NCBI GenBank assembly: GCA_948469885.1
Contig: CAOKMT010000019.1
Location: forward strand, 1-38,499
Direction: 5' to 3'
From: an uncultured Sporosarcina sp.
GTDB taxonomy: Bacteria; Bacillota; Bacilli; Bacillales_A; Planococcaceae
Length of the DNA: 38,499 nt
Shown: positions 31,277 through 38,499 of the stretch, piece by piece
How the letters are laid out: each line of letters begins with the position of its first letter
How positions within the stretch are numbered: position 1 is the first letter of the stretch
Program-made: the position numbers and the translations under genes
The notes under the pieces: generated by a model
Database searches by the model: none
What the model saw: the letters and a program-made list of their open reading frames with translations, nothing else
Told to the model about the DNA's origin: nothing

Positions 31277-33181
31277 TTAAAACAAATCCGGTCTCGTAGC
31301 CGTTGCCAAGAAAACACTGAATGTCGAACGTGTCATATACGTATTCGGTTGGAATGAACCGTCCGGGTACCCTTGCGTAATGCCGTTTTGCATAAGTGCT
31401 CGCACCGCGTCATAACTCGCCATATTTTCCGTCACGTCATCGAATTTCATCGGGACTGCCGGATTATAAGTCAAATCGAACGCGTTTGCGATCAAAATGG
31501 CCATTTCTGCACGTGTGACGCTTTGAGACGGTCTGAATGTATTGTCCAGGAAGCCCGAGACGATTTCCCGATCATAAGCGGATTGGATATAGCCAGATGC
31601 GAAGTTACCGGCCCCGACATCTCCGAAAATCGTCTTCCGTTTCTTTCCGTCCAGTTCCAGCACACGACCAAGAAGAGCGACCGCTTCTGCCCGTGTAATT
31701 TCCTGTGTCGGCTTAAATGTACCGTCTTTGAAACCGTACATCTTCTCTTCCCGCGTAAGATACGCTAAGTGGCTTGCATACCAATTTTTTGGATTGACGT
31801 CCGAGAATTTCGGTGAAGTGACAATAAGCGACACTTTTTCACTATTGACTGCATCTGCATCATCAACATATGTAAACTCGAATTGATAAGTGCCCCCAAG
31901 TAAATATAGTTCGGCTTCGCCCGATTCAGACAATGATAATTGTTGTCCGTCCAATGTCACTTTCGCATTCGATGCTTTATCGTAATACTCAATCGACAAA
32001 TGGACTTGACCGTCATCCTCTTCGATATTCAAGTAAGGGAATCCGCTAATTTTCTGCTTGTATTGGACAAGACCATAGCCGAATTCCTGATCTCGCCCAA
32101 CAGGTCCGAGATCCTCTGCTGTCGTCACAAGCAAATCGCGTAAAGCGACATTCGAAATGCCTGGAAAGCGTTCCTTATAAAGGGCGGCGATTCCTGCCAC
32201 ATGCGGTGCCGCCATGGACGTTCCTGTCATTTCGATATACCCGTCTTGCTTGCCATCGAAATAATCCAACTCAATCGGATATGTGCTAACAATCCCTTGT
32301 CCCGGCGCGGCAAGTTCTACTTCTGGTCCTATGGAAGATAACTTGACTCGTGTTTTATCCATTTTCACAGCTGAAACTGCGATCACACTCGGGTATTTTG
32401 CAGGGTATTGCACACTATCGATATCAAGCGCCCCGCTGCCTTGATTGCCCGCAGAGCCGATGATCAGCATACCGTTTTCATACGCCTTTTTCAAAATGAG
32501 TTCCAATGGGTAATCGTTCATATTCGTTTCCAAACTTAAGTTCAAAATATCGATTTCGTTTAAAATGGCCCATTCAATGCCTTCTACAATTTGTGTCGTT
32601 TTGCCTTTACCGCTCCAGTTGAACGACTTAATGGCATACAGGTCGACATTTGGAGCAATTCCATGTTCATTGCCCGCCGCGTTTTTTGCTGCAATAATGC
32701 CAGCGACGTGGGTGCCGTGCCCATTGTCATCATCAAACGGATATAGGGGTGGACAGTGCTCTGCAACTGTACAAGTTCCCCCTTTCACTTTCAAATGCGG
32801 ATGATTAACCGATATGCCCGTATCGAGGATAGCGACTTTCACATTTTTACCTGTATACGGCGAAGTGATAGACGGTGTCGTATGAATCAATTCATGTCGA
32901 TCCACAGCTTTTTTCGTCACTTCAGCCGCTTCATAGTTTTGGACTGGATATAGCTCCGCATCCGGAAACTCTGTTTGTAACAGGTGTTTTTCTCCCTCAG
33001 TCAAATGGACTTCAAGCATAGCGATTGTTTCAAAGGATGTTGTATAGTTTGGAAATAATTGCTGGATTTGTTCGATTTTATCTTCGGATGTATGGATTAA
33101 ATACGGTGTTGTTTCTTCTGCAGAAGCAGGCATCATAAATAACCCGAACATCACCGTCAATAATAAAGCAATTCTTTTCAT
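31277..33181 (-). CDS. SLH-anchored subtilisin-like (S8) serine protease
   Basis: The product is 634 residues from an ATG with AAGGGGGG upstream. Signal peptide 1-21 (MMPASA). An inhibitor-I9-like propeptide region covers about residues 26-85. The S8 domain, about 95-375, has the catalytic triad in VAILDTGIS (Asp), NGHGTHVAGI (His) and MTGTSMAAPHVAGIAALY (Ser), plus the oxyanion Asn in GSAGNQG. A short beta domain follows (about 385-450). Three SLH domains form the C-terminus (EITRAEAVALLGRVL, SVTRAEMAILIANAF, YMTRSTFSVFLATA). It should act at the cell surface, perhaps processing S-layer or wall enzymes; that target is inference. All catalytic residues are present. Confidence 0.93.
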   Translation of the reverse strand: MKRIALLLTVMFGLFMMPASAEETTPYLIHTSEDKIEQIQQLFPNYTTSFETIAMLEVHLTEGEKHLLQTEFPDAELYPVQNYEAAEVTKKAVDRHELIHTTPSITSPYTGKNVKVAILDTGISVNHPHLKVKGGTCTVAEHCPPLYPFDDDNGHGTHVAGIIAAKNAAGNEHGIAPNVDLYAIKSFNWSGKGKTTQIVEGIEWAILNEIDILNLSLETNMNDYPLELILKKAYENGMLIIGSAGNQGSGALDIDSVQYPAKYPSVIAVSAVKMDKTRVKLSSIGPEVELAAPGQGIVSTYPIELDYFDGKQDGYIEMTGTSMAAPHVAGIAALYKERFPGISNVALRDLLVTTAEDLGPVGRDQEFGYGLVQYKQKISGFPYLNIEEDDGQVHLSIEYYDKASNAKVTLDGQQLSLSESGEAELYLLGGTYQFEFTYVDDADAVNSEKVSLIVTSPKFSDVNPKNWYASHLAYLTREEKMYGFKDGTFKPTQEITRAEAVALLGRVLELDGKKRKTIFGDVGAGNFASGYIQSAYDREIVSGFLDNTFRPSQSVTRAEMAILIANAFDLTYNPAVPMKFDDVTENMASYDAVRALMQNGITQGYPDGSFQPNTYMTRSTFSVFLATATRPDLF

Positions 33182-33308
33182 CCATCAGACCCCCCTTGTT
33201 CATTTTCCATAGTATGGATTCGTTAAGATAAGTTCGATCATCAAGTGTGCCAGATGCAGATACCACTCGAATTGTGCCGGCATCTGGCATCACGTGGCTC
33301 TTCTAATA

Positions 33309-33347
33309 AAAAAACCCCGATAGACAAAGTTTGCCTACTCCGGGGTT
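33309..33347 (-). terminator. Terminator of the SLH amidase gene
   Basis: On the minus strand AACCCCG...TAGGCAAA pairs with TTTGTCTA...CGGGGTT and is followed by TTTTTATTAG. It begins a few bases after the amidase stop codon. Confidence 0.85.
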
Positions 33348-33353
33348 ATCGTA

Positions 33354-34811
33354 TTAGTGACGACGTGCACTAGGTTTGCCACCCACAGTGTCGTATAAAG
33401 GTAAAACATCTTGACGGCTTTCGTAATGGTAATAGTAATCGAGTGTCGCCAAGAATAATGCTTTTGCCATTTTTTCACGTCCTGCTTCCGTACCCATCAC
33501 TTGCATATCTTTCGCGCTGTCGATGAAGCCGACTTCAGCAAGGACTGCTGGCATGGAGTTTTCACGAAGAACGTGAAGATTCCCTTGTTTCACGCCACGG
33601 TCCGTTAAGTTCCAAGCTTCTTGCATCCGGTTTTGCACATAGATCGCAAGCGCTTTTGACGCATTGACATGAGGATTTGTTGCTGCGGTACGCGCATAAT
33701 AGAAAGTTTCTTGTCCATTGGCGCTACCGTTGAAAGCATTCGTATGGATGCTGACGAAAATATCACCTTTGTTTTGTCGTGCGAAAGTGACCCTTTGGCC
33801 GAGCGACGGATATGTGTCACCCGTTCTTGTCATTTTCGATTGGATCGGCGTTTTTGCGAAATACGCATTCATTTTAAGACCGATGTTCAATGTGATATTT
33901 TTCTCCAAGAAACCGTGACCGGCTGAACCTGGATCCGATCCTCCGTGTCCTGGGTCGATGATGACGACAAGATCACTGAGCTTTTTGTTCGTTCCTGGTG
34001 CAGAAGGCGACGGTGGCAATACTGGCTTTGTTTTTGTCAGATAGTTTTTATGAACGTACCCTGTTTTTGTGCCAGCTTGGATATAAGCCCAATCCCCTTC
34101 GGAATGAGCGTATAAAACCACAGTCCCCGTCGTCAATTTATCGATGCTTGGATAGGATGTACCCGGTCCTGACCTGAAATTCAATGTATCACTTCCAGCG
34201 TCAACGTACATCTTAACTGTGAATCTTTCATTTTCCGGAATTCGGAAATCAGCATTCATGCTACGCGCAAGGAATACAGCGAAGTCCGCGCGTTTGATCT
34301 TGTTTTTCTCGCCAAACGTTCCGTCTGTCATTCCGAGTGCAATTCCCTTATCCATTAACGTTTTCGTTGCAACGCTAATCGAATTTCCACCGAACTCAAA
34401 CGTCCGGTTGATCAGTAAAGCCATCTCGCCACGTGTCAACGTGCGATTCGGTTTGAAAGTGCCGTCGTCATAACCGGAAATGATTTTCCGATCCACGAGG
34501 TCTTGTATATAACCCGAGAAACCATGTGTTGCCGGGACGTCTGAAAATTTTGTGCTCTTCTTCCGTCCATCGAGACCGAGGACTCGACCCAACATGGCAG
34601 CAGCTTCCCCTCTTGTCACTTCTCTATCCGGGGCAAATTGCGTACTGGAGACGCCTCCAGTGATTCCTTTTTCCACTAAATAATAAATCTCAGCCTGGGC
34701 ACGATGCGATGAGCCAATGTCGCTAAATGTCGTCTTTGCTTGCGGTGCTTGTCCTGTCACCGTCATGGTGAAGAGCAACGCAAAACAGAGGGCGACTAAA
34801 ACCTTCCTCAC
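33354..34811 (-). CDS. SLH-anchored N-acetylmuramoyl-L-alanine amidase
   Basis: The product is 485 residues from GTG 34811, with AGGAGG 8 nt upstream. Signal peptide about 1-25. Three SLH domains cover about 28-190 (VTRGEAAAMLGRVLGL, LTRGEMALLINRTF, IKRADFAVFLARSM). An SH3 module covers about 205-265 (LNFRSGPGTSYPSIDKL). The Amidase_3 domain, about 285-470, has the zinc ligands in IIDPGHGGSDPG, the glutamate of FLEKNITLNI and the histidine of VSIHTNAF, with a catalytic glutamate in LAEVGFID. It splits the bond between muramic acid and the stem peptide. It belongs to a block of four consecutive SLH enzymes; distinct terminators suggest separate transcription. Confidence 0.93.
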   Translation of the reverse strand: MRKVLVALCFALLFTMTVTGQAPQAKTTFSDIGSSHRAQAEIYYLVEKGITGGVSSTQFAPDREVTRGEAAAMLGRVLGLDGRKKSTKFSDVPATHGFSGYIQDLVDRKIISGYDDGTFKPNRTLTRGEMALLINRTFEFGGNSISVATKTLMDKGIALGMTDGTFGEKNKIKRADFAVFLARSMNADFRIPENERFTVKMYVDAGSDTLNFRSGPGTSYPSIDKLTTGTVVLYAHSEGDWAYIQAGTKTGYVHKNYLTKTKPVLPPSPSAPGTNKKLSDLVVIIDPGHGGSDPGSAGHGFLEKNITLNIGLKMNAYFAKTPIQSKMTRTGDTYPSLGQRVTFARQNKGDIFVSIHTNAFNGSANGQETFYYARTAATNPHVNASKALAIYVQNRMQEAWNLTDRGVKQGNLHVLRENSMPAVLAEVGFIDSAKDMQVMGTEAGREKMAKALFLATLDYYYHYESRQDVLPLYDTVGGKPSARRH

Positions 34812-34917
34812 TTATCCATCCTCCTACTCTATGTATTTCACTTTAGAATACAATAGTTTCTTGAAAAATTCTATACGGAAATTGGACTATATGGTGAAGT
34901 TTACTAGGTTGACATAG

Positions 34918-34964
34918 AAAAAGGTCATATTTTGCATAGTTTCCTAGCAAAATATGACCTTTTT
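34918..34964. terminator. Bidirectional-looking terminator beyond the aminotransferase gene
   Basis: AAAAAGGTCATATTTTGC (34918-34935) and its exact complement (34947-34964) form an 18-bp stem with an 11-nt loop, with A and T runs at the ends. It terminates leftward transcription of the aminotransferase gene. The 150 bp between it and the stop codon shows no gene. Confidence 0.75.
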
Positions 34965-35118
34965 CGTAAGTTATCTAGTTTTACAATTGTGAAGCTTTTG
35001 TGTCAATATCTACTTTGTAGCTACCTTTATGAATAAAGCGCCAGACGAGTGATCACATTCGCCTCGGATTATCCCGTCACAGAAAGATCCGATTGGTTGG
35101 CATCACGACAATTGTGGA

Positions 35119-36315
35119 TTACACATTTTTCACTTTTTTCGCCGCGTCCTGTTGAGTATGCCAATCGTTCACCCATTTTTCTAAGCGGTCCATGGCAATT
35201 TCAAGTTGGTCATATGCATACGCATAAGAGATCCGGATGAACCCTTCGCCTAGCGGTGTGAAAGCACTGCCTGGAACAACTGCGATATCCGCTTCGTCCA
35301 GCAATTGAAGCGCGAATTGTTCCGATGGCATGTTGAACTGCTGGATCGACGGGAAAATATAAAAGGCACCGGTCGGTTTTACCGTTTCGAATCCCATCGC
35401 TACGAGTCGATCGTAGACAAGTTCCCGTCTCGCGATATATTGTGCATTCATGTCTGCTGGCGTATCCGCACATTCGGTTAATGCACAAATAGCAGCGTGC
35501 TGAGCTGGGACATTCGCGCAAATGACGCCATGCGCATGGACTTTTGATGCGTGTTGCATCCATTCAACATCGGCCAATAAAAAGCCGACACGCCATCCAG
35601 TCATCGAATGGGATTTCGATAAGCCGTGGATGAGAAACAGTTTACGGCGAAGCTCAGGATATTGAGCGAATGAATGATGTTCCCCGTCAAAGGTGTTTTC
35701 ACTATAAATCTCATCTGACACGACGAAAATATCGTGTTTGTTGAGAACAGCCACAAGTTCATCCATCGTCTCACGCGGGATCGCAACACCGGTCGGATTG
35801 GACGGAGAACAGAAGACGACAGCTTTCGTTTTCGGCGTGATGAGCGCTTCCAGCCTTTTCGGATCCGGGATGAATTCCGTATCAGTCGTGTCCAAATAAA
35901 CCGCTTTCGCCCCTGATAGTTCGATGAGCGGATCATATCCCGCGAAAATGGGCGCTGGCAAAATAATTTCGTCTCCTTCTTCCACGATCGTACGGAAAGT
36001 AACATCCATCGCTTCGCTCGCCCCTGCCGTCACAAGTACTTCGGTCAGTGGATCATAGGAAAAACCATATTTCTTCTCAAAATATGCGCTCGCTGCTTGG
36101 CGTAAAGTCGGCAATCCCGAATTTAGCGAGTAGCCTGTTTGATTGGCATCCAATGCATTTTTAGCAGCTTCCTTGACCCGATCCGGTGTCGGGAAGTCCG
36201 GTTGTCCGACGGTCAGGTTAATAGCGGTCGGATAATCGCCAAGCTTATTCGAAATTTTACGGATGCCGGATAATTCGATAGATCGCATACGCGGATTAAT
36301 AGATAGTGACAACAT
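35119..36315 (-). CDS. patA: PatA-like class I/II aminotransferase
   Basis: The product is 398 residues from the ATG at 36315 (MLSLSINPRMRSIELSGIRK), preceded by AAGGGGG. The longer frame to 36363 has no RBS. Fold-type I PLP enzyme: the N-terminal INLTVGQPDFPTPDRV, the cofactor region TAGASEAMD, FCSPSNPTG, VVSDEIYSE, the lysine motif LSKSHSMTGWRVGF and the C-terminal arginine in EGFIRISYAYAYD. It closely resembles B. subtilis PatA, an aminotransferase used in lysine/diaminopimelate and related amino acid metabolism. A general aspartate/aromatic aminotransferase cannot be excluded. It lies about 100 bp after the EamA transporter gene, same strand. Confidence 0.8.
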   Translation of the reverse strand: MLSLSINPRMRSIELSGIRKISNKLGDYPTAINLTVGQPDFPTPDRVKEAAKNALDANQTGYSLNSGLPTLRQAASAYFEKKYGFSYDPLTEVLVTAGASEAMDVTFRTIVEEGDEIILPAPIFAGYDPLIELSGAKAVYLDTTDTEFIPDPKRLEALITPKTKAVVFCSPSNPTGVAIPRETMDELVAVLNKHDIFVVSDEIYSENTFDGEHHSFAQYPELRRKLFLIHGLSKSHSMTGWRVGFLLADVEWMQHASKVHAHGVICANVPAQHAAICALTECADTPADMNAQYIARRELVYDRLVAMGFETVKPTGAFYIFPSIQQFNMPSEQFALQLLDEADIAVVPGSAFTPLGEGFIRISYAYAYDQLEIAMDRLEKWVNDWHTQQDAAKKVKNV

Positions 36316-36422
36316 AATTCCCCCTTTTGTTTCGTGGTTTTGCCTCACCACTCCCTCACCCATAGTTTACAGAACTTTCCGAGTAATAGGAAGTTGTTTT
36401 TCACGGAAAGAGGAGGACGCTA

Positions 36423-37340
36423 TCACTCTATTTCTTTCTTCGCTTTGGCCAATTGCCTGCTTTTCCATAAATCTTCCGCAGCACCCGATCCGAGCAGCAC
36501 GCCCCCGACAATTAGAATGAGTCCGATATAGTGACGGATCGTAATTGATTCACCAAGTAACACGGCTGAGCCGATCAAAGAAAACATTGTATTGAAATTG
36601 ATGAAAATTGCTGCTTTGGATGGACCCGCAATACCGACCGAATAGTTGTATAGCATATGCCCGATCGCTGTTGCGACGACTCCACTCGCCGCGAAAGCAA
36701 GCCAAAAAATAGGTGGGACGGAAGCGAAAGCTTTGATCTCCCCCGGTTCTTGGACGAGTCCAATAAAAAAGAGCACAATGCTACCAATGATGAACATATA
36801 CGCGGTCATCAGGCGGGGATCCAAAGTTTTAGATATTTGGGCAATGATGATAAATGAATACACTTGCACGAGAATCGCGATAAAAATAAAAACATCACCG
36901 AGCGAGAAACTCTCTGTTTCGCCACCTGCCAAAACGACTGAGCTGACGCCAGCGAGACCTAACGCAAGGCCGAGCCATTGGATTCTGGATGGGAAATTTC
37001 GTAAAATTACCGATACTAAAACGGCGGTCAAGACAGGACCTGTGCCAAGAATGAGGCCAGCATTGGAACCGGACGTGCGTGCGAGTCCCATCGTCAAGAA
37101 ATAATGATGCAATACGACATTCAATAAGGCACCTGCAACGATGAATAACCATTCTCTGCGAGTCGGCAAGCGGAAAATTTTAAGAAAAGGGATAATCGCA
37201 AACACGGTTAAACCTGCCAAAAAAATTCGAAACGTCGTCATGGTCACGGGATCAATGTACAATAATAAGTATTTTAACAGCGGGACATTGAGCCCCCACG
37301 TAATCATGACCCCTACAAGAATTGCATAAATCTTCCACAT
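36423..37340 (-). CDS. EamA-family (DMT) transporter
   Basis: The product is 305 residues. The ATG at 37340 (MWKIYAILVGV) is preferred because AAGGG lies 9 nt upstream; TTG and ATG codons just before it are also in frame. About ten membrane segments are visible in two EamA repeats. The first starts ITWGLNVPLLKYLL and includes GLARTSGSNAGLILGTGPVLTA. The second includes GVVATAIGHMLYNYSVGIAGPSKAAIFINFNTMFSLIGSAVLLGE. Members of this family usually export amino acids or other small metabolites. The neighbouring aminotransferase hints at an amino-acid-related substrate, but nothing in the sequence fixes it. Confidence 0.85.
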   Translation of the reverse strand: MWKIYAILVGVMITWGLNVPLLKYLLLYIDPVTMTTFRIFLAGLTVFAIIPFLKIFRLPTRREWLFIVAGALLNVVLHHYFLTMGLARTSGSNAGLILGTGPVLTAVLVSVILRNFPSRIQWLGLALGLAGVSSVVLAGGETESFSLGDVFIFIAILVQVYSFIIIAQISKTLDPRLMTAYMFIIGSIVLFFIGLVQEPGEIKAFASVPPIFWLAFAASGVVATAIGHMLYNYSVGIAGPSKAAIFINFNTMFSLIGSAVLLGESITIRHYIGLILIVGGVLLGSGAAEDLWKSRQLAKAKKEIE

Positions 37341-37575
37341 GCTCATCAACCCTTCCCACTCGTCGTTATGCTTCGCTCCATCACCGTTTCTGTCTCTTCA
37401 AAAAACTGTTCAATATTCCTATTATATCGGAGATAGAGATAGTTAGGGAATCGAAATTTAAAAATCATTGAAAGATAAGCTTTTATTCGCGTGACGGAGT
37501 GGGTTATGCCCAATTCGTATGAGATTTTGACATTCAAAATTGTATTCTCCTCATGGGGTTCATTCTCTCAGATGA

Positions 37576-37620
37576 AAAATACCCCGTATATATTAGTTTG
37601 GTAGCTAACATATACGGGGC
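37576..37620 (-). terminator. Terminator of the polysaccharide deacetylase gene
   Basis: On the minus strand CCCCGTATAT and ATATACGGGG form a 10-bp stem around a loop of about 18 nt, followed by TATTTTTC. It lies just after the stop codon. The gap 37341-37576 shows no gene. Confidence 0.85.
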
Positions 37621-37626
37621 AGTTCG

Positions 37627-38499
37627 TCACAGCTCTGGATCGTTCCGGAAGTTTTGGACGACATGGTGTGCTGGGTCGTATTTTTGCAATGTATATCCTT
37701 CTTTTTGTAGCCATTCAATGATGTAAGGAAGGGCTTTGGCACTTTGTGGGTGGTCGTGCATGAGGACGACGATATTGCGGTCGCCTGCTTGATAAGCCTT
37801 GGTTACTCCATTTTGGACATTTTGAATGATCTGTGTGTACTGACTTGTCGTGTACCGCCAATCATCTGAGTCGACGTCCCAATCCCATACTTTGTAGCCA
37901 CCTTGTTTTAATTGACTACGCATCGCTGGCGTCAAGTGAGGGACACTGCCATATGGAACACGTACCAACTTGGATCGCTTGCCAGTCAGTCTAGCCAATA
38001 GGTCGCTTGCCTGGTTCATTTCATCCATGAATGCTTGTGTAGAACGGTACACTTCCGATTGTTCGTGCGTCATACTATGGGTCCCAATGAAGTGCCCATC
38101 CTCGGCTACCGCTTTGGCAGTCGACGGATATGCTTTCATCTGGTTTCCAATGAAGAAAAATGTCCCATATGCGCCATACGTTCTTAAAGTGTTCGCGTTC
38201 GTCAATGTAGAAGCGTTCGGTCCATCGTCGAAGGTTAAGTACACATTCGCTTTAGCGGGCTTTTCTTCAGGTTTTGGCGCTTCCCACTTCGCGATAATCG
38301 GTGCGACGAGTTGCGTATACTCGATGTGCGACAGATGTTTGTACGTATCACTGTAAATCCGGGCTGTCCGGATGTTCGATAAATAGTCGATTTTAAAACC
38401 GAAGTGTTCAGCCATATACCGGACGTTAACATAAAGGGTTCCGTCAATTTCCGTAATCGGTTTTCCTTGCGCCTCCACTCCATCATGCTTCGTCTGGCC
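37627..38499 (-). CDS. Polysaccharide deacetylase (NodB type), 5' end outside window
   Basis: The frame stays open to the right edge, so the N-terminus, including any signal peptide, is missing; a GTG at 38478 is probably internal. The visible start (ITEIDGTLYVNVRYMAEHFG) resembles the copper-amine-oxidase-like N-terminal domain common in Bacillales wall enzymes. The NodB domain follows with its five motifs: VYLTFDDGPNAST (two Asp), GTHSMTHEQ (HxxxH metal ligands), RVPYGS, the DWDVDSDDW region and VLMHDH. It should remove acetyl groups from peptidoglycan GlcNAc/MurNAc or another surface glycan. The metal ligands are all present. Confidence 0.9.
   Translation of the reverse strand, partial: GQTKHDGVEAQGKPITEIDGTLYVNVRYMAEHFGFKIDYLSNIRTARIYSDTYKHLSHIEYTQLVAPIIAKWEAPKPEEKPAKANVYLTFDDGPNASTLTNANTLRTYGAYGTFFFIGNQMKAYPSTAKAVAEDGHFIGTHSMTHEQSEVYRSTQAFMDEMNQASDLLARLTGKRSKLVRVPYGSVPHLTPAMRSQLKQGGYKVWDWDVDSDDWRYTTSQYTQIIQNVQNGVTKAYQAGDRNIVVLMHDHPQSAKALPYIIEWLQKEGYTLQKYDPAHHVVQNFRNDPEL

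Noticed and set aside
34965-35118. Possible small gene between the aminotransferase stop and its terminator
   Set aside because: No start codon with RBS and frequent stops in all frames.
37346-37537. 63-codon minus-strand frame upstream of the EamA gene
   Set aside because: It occupies the leader region, has no RBS and shows no recognisable protein pattern.

Overview
The window looks like a chromosomal segment of a low-to-mid GC, Gram-positive, S-layer-bearing member of the Bacillales, most likely a Planococcaceae relative (Sporosarcina/Lysinibacillus type). The inference rests on one large SLH-anchored S-layer protein, a SlaP-type S-layer assembly protein, CsaB, a secondary cell wall polymer (SCWP) gene cluster, four further SLH-anchored surface enzymes, strong AGGAGG ribosome binding sites and TTG/GTG starts. 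No rRNA, tRNA, CRISPR or phage genes were recognised. Genus-level assignment is inference only.

Layout. 1-4.7 kb: 5' end of an efflux adaptor lipoprotein, a 102-bp-period GTTGG repeat array, a YhgE/Pip-type membrane protein interrupted by an in-frame TAA, and a small lipoprotein. 4.7-9.6 kb: slaP, an Rpn-type nuclease gene interrupted by an in-frame TAG and followed by a second Rpn C-terminal-like ORF, a TolC-family protein, and a protein resembling a divergent SLAP domain. 9.6-12.1 kb: a 21-bp-period array, selO with an in-frame TAG at codon 7, a possible broken small ORF, and three tandem terminator repeats. 12.1-15.9 kb: the S-layer gene and its long leader. 15.9-25.5 kb: the SCWP/wall polymer locus. 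It reads leftwards as tagA, wecC, galU, a family 4 glycosyltransferase and an O-antigen-ligase-like polymerase, and rightwards as csaB, a family 4 glycosyltransferase and murJ, from a divergent promoter region at about 21.5 kb.

25.5-27.8 kb: a striking unit in which a frameshifted NERD-domain gene sits between two 82-bp-period GTTGG arrays. The pair is bounded by two nearly identical, oppositely oriented terminators. 27.8-34.8 kb: four consecutive leftward genes, each with three SLH domains: glucosaminidase, NlpC/P60 hydrolase, subtilisin-like protease and Amidase_3. 35.1-38.5 kb: a PatA-like aminotransferase, an EamA transporter and a polysaccharide deacetylase cut by the window edge.

How it fits together. 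The tagA/wecC/galU/glycosyltransferase/polymerase genes plausibly make and assemble an acetylmannosamine-containing wall polymer. CsaB would pyruvylate it, and the pyruvylated polymer would anchor the S-layer protein and the four SLH enzymes that remodel peptidoglycan and surface proteins. SlaP would help export the S-layer protein.

Two unusual themes stand out. First, three intergenic GTTGGA arrays of different sequence share a core spacing of about 21 bp and the same strand orientation; a fourth, unrelated array also has a 21-bp period. Second, four otherwise intact genes are broken by one lesion each (TAA, TAG, TAG and a homopolymer frameshift). These could be real decay, programmed behaviour or sequence error.
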